From Acidobacteriota bacterium (GTDB lineage: Bacteria; Acidobacteriota; Terriglobia; Terriglobales; SCQP01), in the NCBI GenBank assembly GCA_027459505.1, contig DAIDIE010000041.1, positions 129,252-193,251 of the forward strand: a stretch of 64,000 bases of DNA. Reading direction: 5' to 3'. Every line of letters begins with the position of its first letter. Within the stretch, counting starts at the first letter, position 1. The notes under the pieces are model-generated. The model had not been told where the DNA came from. It worked only from the letters and a program-made list of their open reading frames with translations, and did not search any database. Both the position numbers and the translations under genes were made by a program. Shown here in pieces: positions 27,573 to 36,198 of the stretch.

Positions 27573-28426
27573 TGCATTAAGAACCGGTGCATTCCAGTCA
27601 GGCTGCTGGAAACCCAGCCCACAACGGCCAGGCTGAAGCAGATGATGGTGAAGTAGGCGGCACGCCGCCCTCGCCAGCCAGCCGACCAGCGGGAGAACAG
27701 CAGCGCCAAATAAAAGCCCCAGGTGAGAAAGGCCAAGAGCACACGTGGGTCGCGCAGCCCAAAGGTGCCAAACTCGGCATCGGCGAAATAGGCGCCGATG
27801 CCCAGTCCCAGGGTCAGTAGAGGAAAGCCGGTCAAGAGGGAGCGGTAGGCGATCTGATCAAGGGTTTCCAGCGGCGGTAGCAGCCTGGTAATGCCCTTTA
27901 CCGGTCGCGCTTTCAGGCCGCGTTCCGCAATCAGGTACAGCACGCCCCCGGCGAAGGCCAGCACCAGCGCGGCGTAGCCCAGGAACACGAAGAGCACATG
28001 CCAGTACACCCACTGATTGTCGAGGCTCGCAACATAATGCGAGGGGCCGGTATAAGCCTGCCCATGCGGGGCATAGATGGAGCTGAAGGTCAGCAGGAAC
28101 ACGCATGGAAAGACGATGACTGATAGGGCAGGAGGGGCGTAAAGCCGGTAGATGGCCAGAAAAAACGCGGTAATGATGAAGGCCAGTAAACTGCTGGCTT
28201 CACTGAACTGAGTAGCCGGGAAATGATGGGCGGCGATGCCCATCTCCACCAGGCTGACGAAATGAAAGATGAATCCGATGCCGACCAGCCCCCGAGCCCA
28301 GCGGGCGGAAGACTCCCGGCGCCGCAGCAGGGCTGCGATGGCAAGGCCAAGTCCCAGAGCGTAGAAGGACAGGGCAACGCGGGACCAGAGCAGGCTAAGC
28401 GTTTCCATTGAAGCGTGAGTTGGCAA
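27569..28426 (-). CDS. hemX: HemX/CcsA-like membrane protein (cytochrome c assembly family)
   Basis: The 285-residue protein has eight predicted helices and the cytochrome c assembly family core: NQWVYWHVLFVFLGYAALVLAF, AYRSLLTGFPLLTLGLGIGAYFADAEFG, RDPRVLLAFLTWGFYLALLF and the final GWVSSSLTGMHRFL. I do not find the WGxxWxWD haem-handling motif as such. Lying directly before hemA with a 4-bp overlap matches HemX of the Bacillus hemAXCDBL operon, an integral membrane modulator of HemA level; CcsA-type haem export is the alternative. Confidence 0.85.
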   Translation of the reverse strand: MPTHASMETLSLLWSRVALSFYALGLGLAIAALLRRRESSARWARGLVGIGFIFHFVSLVEMGIAAHHFPATQFSEASSLLAFIITAFFLAIYRLYAPPALSVIVFPCVFLLTFSSIYAPHGQAYTGPSHYVASLDNQWVYWHVLFVFLGYAALVLAFAGGVLYLIAERGLKARPVKGITRLLPPLETLDQIAYRSLLTGFPLLTLGLGIGAYFADAEFGTFGLRDPRVLLAFLTWGFYLALLFSRWSAGWRGRRAAYFTIICFSLAVVGWVSSSLTGMHRFLMQ

Positions 28427-28545
28427 GGCTAATTATAGCGTGCACGCGGCGGACAGGAGGGTGCGCAGCCGATTCCGCTAAAACTTTACTTAGCAAGTCA
28501 AGAAGCGCTTGCAATCCAGGGGAAAACGCTTACTGTGATGGTAGA

Positions 28546-28633
28546 GGGTCACCCGAGAGCCCGCGGGGGTAGGCCTTCCGGCTGTAGCCCTGTTGCCGGG
28601 ATACGACAACAGGTACGCACTGGAGGGACAACT
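28546..28633 (+). other. Structured 5' leader of the secreted barrel gene, class unassigned
   Basis: The sequence before the ATG at 28634 is rich in self-complementary segments: CCTGTTG (28589-28595) with CAACAGG (28607-28613), GGGTCACCC, CCCGCGGG, and GGC-to-GCC pairing around TTCCGGCTGTAGCC. A ribosome site GGAGGGACA lies at 28622-28630. It could be a cis-regulatory RNA, but it does not match GEMM-I, SAM, TPP, glycine or cobalamin consensus as I know them; only a loose resemblance to the second half of ydaO-type elements was noted. Confidence 0.3.
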
Positions 28634-29695
28634 ATGCGTTCCGCGCGCTTTTCACCGCGATCCACCTGGATCGCCTTCCTGCTGTTCACGTTTCTTTTTC
28701 CCGCAACCGCCTTTTCCCAGAGCTTCTCGACCGCTTCCACCAACGCCTACAACTGGCTAGTGTCACAGACGCTGTCCAGCGGCCTGGTGGTGAGCTATCA
28801 GAAAGGTTCCATATCCTACACCTACGATCAAGCGGTGGCGGTGATCGCCTTCTGTATCCATGGCGATTATGCCCGCGCCAAGACCGTGCTGAGCACGCTG
28901 CAGAAGTTGCAGAATTCGAGCGGTTCCTGGTACGACGCTTACTACTCGAAGAGCCTCGCAGTTAACGACAAGAACCAGGAAGTCGGCCCCAACATGTGGG
29001 TTTCCATGGCGGTGGCCAGCTACGATCACTTCACCGCCGATCATTCCTTTGACGCCATGGCGCAAAAAAACATTAGCTGGTGTTTGCAATTCCAGCAGTC
29101 AGACGGTGGACTCAATGGCGGCATCAGTTCCAGCAATACCGTTCTGACATGGGCCTCCACCGAGCACAACGAAGATTCCTACGCCGTGCTGACGTACTTT
29201 GGCGATACCACCGCGGCCGCCAACGTGAAGTCGTTTTTGGACAACGTGGTATGGAATGCGACCGATGGACGTTTTGACACTGGGCGTGGCGACACCTCGG
29301 TGCATACCGATGTGAACGCCTGGGGCGTTTTGGCTCTCGGCGCCAGCGGCACGCACAACTACTCACTTGGGTTGAACTACAACGAGAGCTGCTGCGAGAG
29401 TCTGCAAAGCAATCGCCGGGCCAGCGTTACCGGCTTTGACTTTGACGGCGACACCAATGATGTGTGGCTGGAGGGAACCGGACAAAACGCCGAAGCCTGG
29501 CTGGTCGCGGGCAACAGCAGCAATTGGAACTACTTCACTGGCCAGATCATTCTGGACCAGGATTCCACCGGCGGCATTCAGTACTCGATGGAGGGGACGA
29601 ACAACGGGTACTTCACCATGTCGACCGCCAATTGCATTTCCAGTACGGGGTGGCTGATCATCTCGGTTGCCCAGTACAACCCGTTCCAGCCTTAA
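28634..29695 (+). CDS. Secreted helical-barrel protein, glycosidase-like
   Basis: The ATG at 28634 follows GGAGGG with good spacing and starts a clear signal peptide (IAFLLFTFLFPATAFSQS). The 353-residue product shows repeating helical motifs typical of six-hairpin (alpha/alpha) toroids: YNWLVSQTLSSGL, YTYDQAVAVIAFCIHGDY, GSWYDAYYS, GPNMWVSMAVASYD, CLQFQQSDGGLNGGI, EHNEDSYAVLTYFGD, DVNAWGVLALG and VWLEGTGQNAEAWL. Such folds occur in glycoside hydrolases and lyases; the Asp/Glu residues in these motifs could be catalytic, but I cannot name a family. It is isolated, divergent from hemX and ends before a strong bidirectional terminator. Confidence 0.78.
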   Translation: MRSARFSPRSTWIAFLLFTFLFPATAFSQSFSTASTNAYNWLVSQTLSSGLVVSYQKGSISYTYDQAVAVIAFCIHGDYARAKTVLSTLQKLQNSSGSWYDAYYSKSLAVNDKNQEVGPNMWVSMAVASYDHFTADHSFDAMAQKNISWCLQFQQSDGGLNGGISSSNTVLTWASTEHNEDSYAVLTYFGDTTAAANVKSFLDNVVWNATDGRFDTGRGDTSVHTDVNAWGVLALGASGTHNYSLGLNYNESCCESLQSNRRASVTGFDFDGDTNDVWLEGTGQNAEAWLVAGNSSNWNYFTGQIILDQDSTGGIQYSMEGTNNGYFTMSTANCISSTGWLIISVAQYNPFQP

Positions 29696-29718
29696 GACAA
29701 CGCGAACAAGGAGCCGTT

Positions 29719-29756
29719 TTGGGGCCGCGCCGCTGGGTGCGGCCCCAATGGTTTTT
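29719..29756. terminator. Bidirectional rho-independent terminator
   Basis: TTGGGGCCGC and GCGGCCCCAA form a 10-bp GC-rich stem around a ten-base loop, followed on the plus strand by TTTTT at 29752-29756 and flanked by TTTT-complementary bases on the other side. It separates the convergent secreted-barrel and ino1 genes and overlaps the ino1 stop codon. Confidence 0.85.
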
Positions 29757-31080
29757 AGTCGTAATATTCCAGGCCGAGGTGGGTGATCATCTCTTCGCCG
29801 CGAATGTGGCGCATGGTGTTCTTCAGCTTCATGAGCTGAATAAACAGGTCATGTTCCGGATAAAGATTGGGGTTGGTCATCGGGCTCTTGAAGTAAAACG
29901 AGAGCCATTCCTGAACGCCGATGTCCTTGAGCGCCGGGGTGCGCTGGGCCAGATCGAGGAGCAGAACGAGGTCCAGGACGATCGGTGCGGCCAAAATGGA
30001 ATCGCGGCACAGGAAATCGATCTTGATTTGCATGGGATAGCCGAGCCATCCGAAGATGTCGATGTTGTCCCAGCCTTCTTTATTGTCGCCGCGGGGCGGG
30101 TAATAGTTAATCCGCACCTTGTGGTAGAAGTTCTTGTACAGATCGGGGTAGAGCTCCGGCTGCAGGATGTGTTCCAGAACGGAAAGCTTCGACTCCTCTT
30201 TGGTCTTGAACGATTCTGGATCGTCGAGTACTTCGCCATCGCGGTTCCCCAGAATATTGGTCGAAAACCAGCCGGAAAGGCCGAGCATGCGCGCCTTGAG
30301 ACCGGGAGCAAGGATGGTCTTCATCAAGGTCTGGCCGGTCTTGAAGTCTTTGCCGCAGGTGGGGGCGGAGTTCTTACGCGACAATTCCAGCAGCGCCGGA
30401 ACATCCGTCGTCAGATTGGGCGCGCCGTTCGCGTAGGGCACCCTCTCCTGGAAAGCGGCGTAAGCATAGATCATGCTGGGCGCGATGTCGGGGTGATTCT
30501 GCCGCAGCCCCTCTTCGAACTTTTCAACGGTGGAGTGAACTTCGCCAGGCTTACGGAACGCTTCTGTTGAGCCGCACCAGATCATGACCAGACGGCTGCA
30601 GTTGTTTTCTTTTTTGAAGCGCTGGATATCGGCGCGCACCTGCTGCGCCAGTTCCCATTTATTGGCGGCCTTCTTGACGTTCTTGCCCTCCAGGCGCTTG
30701 ACATAGTTCTGATCGAAAACGGCGGGCATTGGCTTGATTCCGCTGAGGAAGGGCTTTACTTTTTCCAGGAAACTGGCTTCCAGCACTTCGGCATGGGAGG
30801 CGGCCTGATAACAATCATCCTCGTAGAGATCCCAACCGCCGAAGACGAGGTCGTTCAGGTCGGCCAAAGGCAGGAACTCTTTGATCAGCGGCGAACGCTT
30901 GTCGGTGCGTTTCCCCAGACGAATGGTTCCCATCTGGGTGAGCGAGCCAATCGGCTGCGCCAGGCCGCGACGAATGGCTTCAACGCCAGCTATAAAAGTG
31001 GTGCTGACCGCACCCAGTCCGGGAATGAGAATTCCGAGCTTGCCCTCGGCGGGGGCGATTTGGGCTTGAGAAGATGGCAC
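29755..31080 (-). CDS. ino1: Inositol-3-phosphate synthase (Ino1 family)
   Basis: A GTG at 31080 with AAGGAG six bases upstream gives a 441-residue protein; the longest open frame starts at 31314 but would overlap the phosphoesterase gene and adds an unrelated stretch. The NAD-binding loop is LGILIPGLGAVSTTFIAGVEA; later family blocks are GGWDLYEDDCYQAA, TEVP-type KNSAPTCGKDFKTGQT, LSGWFSTNILGNRDGEVL and KIDFLCRDSILAAPIVLDL. The enzyme converts glucose-6-phosphate to inositol-3-phosphate. It ends the operon acyltransferase-gnd-pgl-phosphoesterase-ino1, whose genes share glucose-6-phosphate chemistry. The product may feed inositol lipids or osmolytes. Confidence 0.9.
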   Translation of the reverse strand: MPSSQAQIAPAEGKLGILIPGLGAVSTTFIAGVEAIRRGLAQPIGSLTQMGTIRLGKRTDKRSPLIKEFLPLADLNDLVFGGWDLYEDDCYQAASHAEVLEASFLEKVKPFLSGIKPMPAVFDQNYVKRLEGKNVKKAANKWELAQQVRADIQRFKKENNCSRLVMIWCGSTEAFRKPGEVHSTVEKFEEGLRQNHPDIAPSMIYAYAAFQERVPYANGAPNLTTDVPALLELSRKNSAPTCGKDFKTGQTLMKTILAPGLKARMLGLSGWFSTNILGNRDGEVLDDPESFKTKEESKLSVLEHILQPELYPDLYKNFYHKVRINYYPPRGDNKEGWDNIDIFGWLGYPMQIKIDFLCRDSILAAPIVLDLVLLLDLAQRTPALKDIGVQEWLSFYFKSPMTNPNLYPEHDLFIQLMKLKNTMRHIRGEEMITHLGLEYYD

Positions 31081-31159
31081 GTCGGGCTCCTTGGATTTCA
31101 GAGAACCCAATAGTTTAAGCCAGAGAGGAAAGCGTTTCCCATCCTTTTTGGCTGAATGG

Positions 31160-31957
31160 TCACCGGCCGAACTCAAGGCGCGCGGCGAGCGGCTCGGGAA
31201 GCCCGGCCAAACGTATGTGCCGCTGAGCGGAGGCGAGGTCGTATGGAATGCGGTAAAACTCCAGTTCAGCGTTCGCAATATCGTAAATTGCGCAGGCGGC
31301 ACGCCAATCTCCATCCCGAGGTTGGCCTACTGATCCCGGGTTAATGAGCAGCGTTTGCTCTGGCGACAGGCGCAATCGCTTCAGCAATCCCTCACCCCAT
31401 CGGCACGAGAGTGATTCGGCGCGATCTTCAAACGCCAAGGGGCGGGCGCCATGCTTCAGCAATTCGAACCCACCTTGGAGATGGGTATGGCCAAAGAAGC
31501 ATAATGCCGGCACACCGTAGGTAGAACGCAGATCCCTAAGCACTTCGTCAGCGGTCTGGGTGTCGCTGACATACTCGTTCTCATCGCGGGGGGATCCATG
31601 CGCCAGGATCATCTGATTGTTCCAGACGAGGGGACCTGCGGGGAGCGTGCCCAACCATGTATGCTCCTCGTCACTAAGCTGGGAATGCGTCCAATTGGCC
31701 GCAGTGGCAGCAAGGGCTGAAAACTCCGTGGGGGGGTTAGGGGAAAGCGCTGCCCGGTCATGGTTTCCCCGGATCGTCGTTTGGGCGTTCTGCTGCACCC
31801 ATTCCAGTACGGGATGAGGGCTGGCGCCATAGCCGACGAGGTCGCCCAGGCACAGGATTGCCGAGTAGCGGCCCTGAAGAGCTTCCAGACAGGCAGACAA
31901 AGCTTGGGAATTGGCATGCAGATCGCTGGCGATCAGCAGCCGTTCACGATCGGGCAT
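31160..31957 (-). CDS. Metallophosphoesterase (calcineurin-like)
   Basis: The 265-residue protein has all metal-binding motifs of the calcineurin-like superfamily: ASDLHANSQAL, CLGDLVGYGASP, IRGNHDRAAL, LAHGSPRDENEY and FFGHTHLQGGFEL, then LLINPGSVGQPRDGD. The set is like the MJ0936/YfcE phosphodiesterase group, which cleaves phosphodiesters or diadenosine polyphosphates; the true substrate is unknown. Its first 14 bp overlap the end of pgl, indicating translational coupling, and ino1 starts 79 bp downstream. An inositol-phosphate substrate would fit the neighbours but is speculation. Confidence 0.9.
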   Translation of the reverse strand: MPDRERLLIASDLHANSQALSACLEALQGRYSAILCLGDLVGYGASPHPVLEWVQQNAQTTIRGNHDRAALSPNPPTEFSALAATAANWTHSQLSDEEHTWLGTLPAGPLVWNNQMILAHGSPRDENEYVSDTQTADEVLRDLRSTYGVPALCFFGHTHLQGGFELLKHGARPLAFEDRAESLSCRWGEGLLKRLRLSPEQTLLINPGSVGQPRDGDWRAACAIYDIANAELEFYRIPYDLASAQRHIRLAGLPEPLAARLEFGR

Positions 31958-32759
31958 TGCGTTCCCGGTCAGGCAGCCGTGCGGCCGCAGGCCCGTCTAC
32001 AAAGCAGGTCACCTTGGTGCGCTGGGGATCAACCGCCAGGCACGGGGCCTCTTTGGGCGTGAGTTTGCGCTGGTAGAGCTTTTCCACCGCTTCCGCCTTC
32101 TGTTCGCCGGTGATGACGAACCAGACCTCGTTAGCGGCATTCATGAGTTTTGGGGTAAAGCTTATCCGGTCGTGAGGGTGGTCGTTGGTTCCATGGACTT
32201 TACGGACCAGTTGGTCGTCTGCTTCGTAGATGTTCGTGCCGGGAAACAGCGACCCGGTATGAGCATCTTCGCCCAGTCCGAGAATCAGGATCGGGAAGCT
32301 GGGCACCGCGTTTTCCAAAGGCAAACGCGATTTCAAAAGTTCGACGTAATCGGAGGCTGGATCGCTGGCTTCCGTGCGGATGCGGTGAGTGTGCTCGGCG
32401 CCGATGTGAGCTGGTTCAAATAGTGTTTCATAGGCGAGGCGGTAATTGCTGTCTGGGTCCTGCGGCGGGACGAGCCGCTCGTCGCTCCAGTAGAACGAAA
32501 AGTACTCGGGCTGCCACCAGGTGAGCGCGGAGTCCGGCCCGGACTGATAGGCGTTCGCGAAGCGGCGGGCCATGGCGCTATAGAACACGCGCGCGGATGC
32601 ACCACCGGTCAAAGCGATTTGGAGTGGCTGGTGGTTGGTGGGGGTACGGGTAGAACCGTCTTCGGGAATTGGGCCGTTGGTGCGCAAGCGATCGCTGATG
32701 GAATCACAGAAGGCCTCGGCGAGCTCGCTGGTCTGGTCGCGGACAATCCAACGCATCAT
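31944..32759 (-). CDS. pgl: 6-Phosphogluconolactonase (DevB/Pgl family)
   Basis: The 271-residue product hydrolyses 6-phosphogluconolactone in the oxidative pentose-phosphate pathway. The family motifs are QIALTGGASARVFYSAM, FYWSDERLVPPQDPDSNY, and ILILGLGEDAHTGSLFPGT, plus the C-terminal VWFVITGEQKAEAVEKL. It lies 113 bp after gnd and overlaps the phosphoesterase by 14 bp. zwf, the expected partner, is not in the window. Confidence 0.94.
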   Translation of the reverse strand: MMRWIVRDQTSELAEAFCDSISDRLRTNGPIPEDGSTRTPTNHQPLQIALTGGASARVFYSAMARRFANAYQSGPDSALTWWQPEYFSFYWSDERLVPPQDPDSNYRLAYETLFEPAHIGAEHTHRIRTEASDPASDYVELLKSRLPLENAVPSFPILILGLGEDAHTGSLFPGTNIYEADDQLVRKVHGTNDHPHDRISFTPKLMNAANEVWFVITGEQKAEAVEKLYQRKLTPKEAPCLAVDPQRTKVTCFVDGPAAARLPDRERNARS

Positions 32760-32872
32760 GGGCTGGTCTCCAATCAGTGCGGAAGGGCGGGAGACGCAAG
32801 CGAAGGCGACGTCCGCCGCTCTCGGGTGGTAATGCGGCGCCGAGTCCTGGACAGCGGCGCCGGGGGTATGAA

Positions 32873-33769
32873 CTACTTCTTCTGAACCGCGTGACCGCCG
32901 AATTCGTTGCGCAGCGCGGCAATGACTTTTGCCGAGAACGACTCCTGCTGGCGGGAGGCAAGCCGCGCTATCAACGAGAGTGTCAATACGGGCGCGGGCA
33001 CATTTTCATCAATGGCCTGCTGCACGGTCCAGCGGCCTTCGCCGGAATCTTCCACATAGCCGCGAACGCTTTCCAGGTGGGCTTCGCGGCCAAAGGCCAG
33101 CTCAGCCAATTCCAGCAGCCAGGAGCGGATCACGCTGCCGCGATTCCAGAGATGCGCGATGGCTTGCAAGTCCAGCTTGTAATCGGACTTTTCCAGAATC
33201 TCGAAGCCTTCGCCGTAGGCCTGCAGCATGCCGTACTCGATGCCGTTGTGGACCATTTTGACGAAGTGACCGGCCCCAGCGGCTCCGGCATAGAGATACC
33301 CGTCGGGCGGCGCCAGTGTCTTGAAGATGGGCTCGACGGTGTCAAATGCGGAGCGGGGGCCGCCAATCATGAGGCAGTAGCCCTCTTTCAATCCCCAAAT
33401 TCCGCCGCTCGTTCCGGCATCGAGGAACTGAATCTGTTTGGCTTCGGCTTCTTTGGCATGGCGAATGGAGTCAGTGTAACGGGAGTTGCCGCCATCGATG
33501 ATGATGTCGCCCGGGGAGAGCAGACTCAGCAACTCGGTTACGGTGCTGTCGGTGGGAGCGCCAGAGGGAACCATGACCCACACAGCACGCGGTGCGGAAA
33601 GCTGACTGACCAGGTTTTGCAGGCTCTTGGCGGCACTGGCGCCCCGCTGCACGGTTGCGGCAACGGCTTCCTGGGAGCGGTCAAAGGCGACCACCTGATG
33701 ACCACCGCGGATGAGCCGCTCGGTCATATTGCCGCCCATCTTGCCTAATCCGATCATGCCAATTTTCAC
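32873..33769 (-). CDS. gnd: 6-Phosphogluconate dehydrogenase, short decarboxylating type
   Basis: A GTG at 33769 with AAGGAG eight bases upstream is the best start and makes a GTGA overlap with the acyltransferase stop; the resulting protein has 298 residues, the short YqeC-type enzyme. VKIGMIGLGKMGGNM is the dinucleotide-binding start, DGGNSRYTDS and FLDAGTSGGIWGLKEGYCLMIGG the substrate loops, and KMVHNGIEYGMLQAYGEGFE the catalytic helix. It oxidises and decarboxylates 6-phosphogluconate to ribulose-5-phosphate; short forms often prefer NAD. Confidence 0.93.
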   Translation of the reverse strand: MKIGMIGLGKMGGNMTERLIRGGHQVVAFDRSQEAVAATVQRGASAAKSLQNLVSQLSAPRAVWVMVPSGAPTDSTVTELLSLLSPGDIIIDGGNSRYTDSIRHAKEAEAKQIQFLDAGTSGGIWGLKEGYCLMIGGPRSAFDTVEPIFKTLAPPDGYLYAGAAGAGHFVKMVHNGIEYGMLQAYGEGFEILEKSDYKLDLQAIAHLWNRGSVIRSWLLELAELAFGREAHLESVRGYVEDSGEGRWTVQQAIDENVPAPVLTLSLIARLASRQQESFSAKVIAALRNEFGGHAVQKK

Positions 33770-34497
33770 GCTGATGTCTCCTTGAAGGTATTGCTTCCGG
33801 CCCAACGCTCAGCTTCCAGCCGTGCCTGCTCCAGCAAAGACTCCAACTGTTGCCGGCACTCTTCCAACTGGGCAGCGCTGCTGCCGGGCGAGACCTCAAT
33901 AGGACCACGCCAGGCCAGATAAAGCCGTGCGCCAGGCTTGGGAATTTTGAAACCGTCCCAGCTTCGAAGCTGCCAGAAGCGATCCGGGGCGATATGAAAA
34001 GCATACAAGGGAAACCCGGTTTCGCGGGCCAGGGCCACGGCCCCGGCCTTGGCTTTGAACCGGGGCCCACGTGGTCCATCCACGGTAAGAGCCACGGGAA
34101 TGCCGCTCTGTAGCGCACTGACCATTTCGCGCAACGCGCCCAGGCCGTTGCGGCTGCTGGAGCCACGGAAAACATGAAAGCCAAGGCGGCGCGCCACCCG
34201 GGTGATGAGTTCGCCATCGAAGTTCTGGCTAACCAGGATGCTGTAACCGCGGCGCTGGTACATGACGGCGCAAGGCAATATGCACTGGTGCCAAAAGGCA
34301 TAGATGATTGGCGGCTGGCGTTTGCTTGCAACAAATTCCGGAAGGGGGGGAAGCACTGGACGCCAAGTGGCGCCCAGCAGGCGCAGCAGCGGGGGCGCTA
34401 TAAGGCTGCTGGTCCCAATCAGAAGCCGTTGTTTTATCGTCCAGCGCCGCCTGGATGGAGCGGCCGGGGGCAGCGAAATGGATGGCTCAGGAGGCAT
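33766..34497 (-). CDS. DUF374 lysophospholipid acyltransferase-like protein
   Basis: The 243-residue protein shows the DUF374 set: IYAFWHQCIL (acyltransferase HX4D-like start), ILVSQNFDGELI, GFHVFRGSSSRNGLGALREM, VALTVDGPRGPRFKAKAGAV and FPLYAFHIAP. A hydrophobic stretch near residue 25-45 may tether it to the membrane. DUF374 proteins resemble 1-acyl-glycerol-phosphate and lipid A acyltransferases. It is the first gene of the minus-strand operon and overlaps gnd by 4 bp (GTGA). The trpE gene is divergent, with 177 bp between; TACAAT at about 34518 could serve as a -10 box. Confidence 0.87.
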   Translation of the reverse strand: MPPEPSISLPPAAPSRRRWTIKQRLLIGTSSLIAPPLLRLLGATWRPVLPPLPEFVASKRQPPIIYAFWHQCILPCAVMYQRRGYSILVSQNFDGELITRVARRLGFHVFRGSSSRNGLGALREMVSALQSGIPVALTVDGPRGPRFKAKAGAVALARETGFPLYAFHIAPDRFWQLRSWDGFKIPKPGARLYLAWRGPIEVSPGSSAAQLEECRQQLESLLEQARLEAERWAGSNTFKETSA

Positions 34498-34674
34498 TCG
34501 GCGATACGGCGCTCATAATACAATGAGAAATCCGGACGGCTTGCGGATTGAGAATTGGAGCGTCTTGTCTTGGCCCCCCCGGGCGCAGTGTTCTGCCGCG
34601 GCAGTTGCGTTGGACGCCGCAGCCGGACCACTGGCGCACAGAACGGTTTTCCCGGACTCCTGAAGACTAAGCTT

Positions 34675-36159
34675 ATGCCATTCACGCTTGCTGAGGCTCA
34701 ACAACTTGCCGCCAACTATAATGTGATTCCGCTGGTGCGGACGCTGCTGGCCGACTTGGAGACACCTGTAGCGGCCTACCTGAATCTGGCGCAGCGCCCC
34801 AGCGCCGAATACTCCTACTTGCTGGAGAGTGTGGAAGGCGGGGAGAACATTGGGCGCTATTCCTATCTGGGCGTGAATCCGTATTTAATCCTGCGCCAGC
34901 GGCAGGGAAAAATCGAGGCCAAGCGGGGAAAAGACTGGAGCCGCGCCGAGGGCGGCCTGGTCGAACTGGCGCGCGCTGAAGTCAATCGGCGGCGGATTGC
35001 TCCCCTGCCGGGGGCGCCCCCGTTTTTGGCGGGTGCGGTCGGCTACTTTGGCTGGGACATGGTGCGCACCTTGGAGCGGCTGCCGGGGCTGGCTAAAGAC
35101 GACCTTCACTTCGATGACGGGCTGCTGATGTTTTTCTCCCGCCAGGTCATCTTCGATCATGTCAAGCGGCAAATGGTGCTGGTGGCTTGCATCATGCTCG
35201 ACGAGGGGGCTGGGCGCAAACAGGTTGCCGAGCAGTATCGTTTGGCCCTGGCAGACCTGGAAAAAATGGAGCGCAGACTGCGGCGTGCTCCCAAAGTTCC
35301 CGCCAGCCCGGTGGAGAAGGGGCCACTGAAGCTCAAGGCCAACATGGATCAGAAGCGCTTCCTGGAGATGGTGCGCAAAGGCAAGGAGTACATCCGCGCC
35401 GGCGACGCTTTCCAGATTGTACTTTCATTGCGGATGCAGGCGCGGACGCGGGTGGCGCCGTTCCAGGCCTACCGCGCATTGCGAACGGTCAACCCATCGC
35501 CTTACATGTTTTTCCTGAAATTGGGCGACTTTCACATGGTAGGCGCTTCTCCGGAGAAGCTGGTTGGAGTGAATGGGCGTCAAATCACCTATCGGCCGAT
35601 TGCAGGAACTTGTCCGCGAGGGGCCAATGAAGATGATGACCGCAGGCTGGCCGAGGCGCTCATGCAGGACGAAAAAGAGCGTGCTGAGCACATCATGCTC
35701 GTCGATCTTGGGCGTAACGATGTGGGGCGCGTGGCAGAAACCGGAACGGTTTCGGTGCCCAAACTAATGTTTGTGGAGCGCTACTCACATGTGCAGCATC
35801 TGGTCAGCACGGTTGAGGGGCAATTGGCTCAGGACACGGATATGTTCGATGCCCTCAACTCCTGTTTCCCGGCAGGCACGCTGAGCGGTGCTCCCAAGGT
35901 CCGGGCGATGCAGATCATTGACGAGTTGGAGCCCACCCGGCGAGGCGTCTACGGCGGGTCTGTGATGTACCTGGACTTTGCCGGGAACCTCAACGCCTGT
36001 ATTGCGATCCGCACGATGGCTATGCAAAAGGGCACCGTTTATCTGCAGGCCGGCGCCGGCATTGTGGCGGACTCGGTTCCCGAGAAGGAGTACCAGGAAG
36101 CCATGAACAAGGCTGGCGCGCAAAAACGGGCCTTGGAGTTGGCGCGTGCCGGATTATAA
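34675..36159 (+). CDS. trpE: Anthranilate synthase component I
   Basis: The ATG at 34675 gives 494 residues, right for TrpE; the longer frame from 34555 adds 40 residues without family similarity. The chorismate-binding domain contains YRPIAGTCPRGANEDDD, EKERAEHIMLVDLGRNDVGRVAETG, VQHLVSTVEGQL, CFPAGTLSGAPKVRAMQIIDELEP and the terminal QAGAGIVADSVPEKEYQE. It forms anthranilate from chorismate with TrpG ammonia. The N-terminal region with LLESVEGGENIGRYSYLG is the tryptophan-feedback site. trpG follows 39 bp downstream. I see no trp leader peptide. Confidence 0.95.
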   Translation: MPFTLAEAQQLAANYNVIPLVRTLLADLETPVAAYLNLAQRPSAEYSYLLESVEGGENIGRYSYLGVNPYLILRQRQGKIEAKRGKDWSRAEGGLVELARAEVNRRRIAPLPGAPPFLAGAVGYFGWDMVRTLERLPGLAKDDLHFDDGLLMFFSRQVIFDHVKRQMVLVACIMLDEGAGRKQVAEQYRLALADLEKMERRLRRAPKVPASPVEKGPLKLKANMDQKRFLEMVRKGKEYIRAGDAFQIVLSLRMQARTRVAPFQAYRALRTVNPSPYMFFLKLGDFHMVGASPEKLVGVNGRQITYRPIAGTCPRGANEDDDRRLAEALMQDEKERAEHIMLVDLGRNDVGRVAETGTVSVPKLMFVERYSHVQHLVSTVEGQLAQDTDMFDALNSCFPAGTLSGAPKVRAMQIIDELEPTRRGVYGGSVMYLDFAGNLNACIAIRTMAMQKGTVYLQAGAGIVADSVPEKEYQEAMNKAGAQKRALELARAGL

Positions 36160-36198
36160 GGCGTGCGGTGGCCGCCTCGCTTTGAAGTGAAGGACCTC

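Noticed and set aside
28540-28633. Cyclic di-GMP (GEMM-I) riboswitch before the secreted barrel gene
   Set aside because: GGTCAC at the start is suggestive, but the core segments (CAAACC, CGCAAAGCC, GGGTT) are missing.
34498-34674. trp leader peptide before trpE
   Set aside because: No run of Trp codons and no terminator in the gap.
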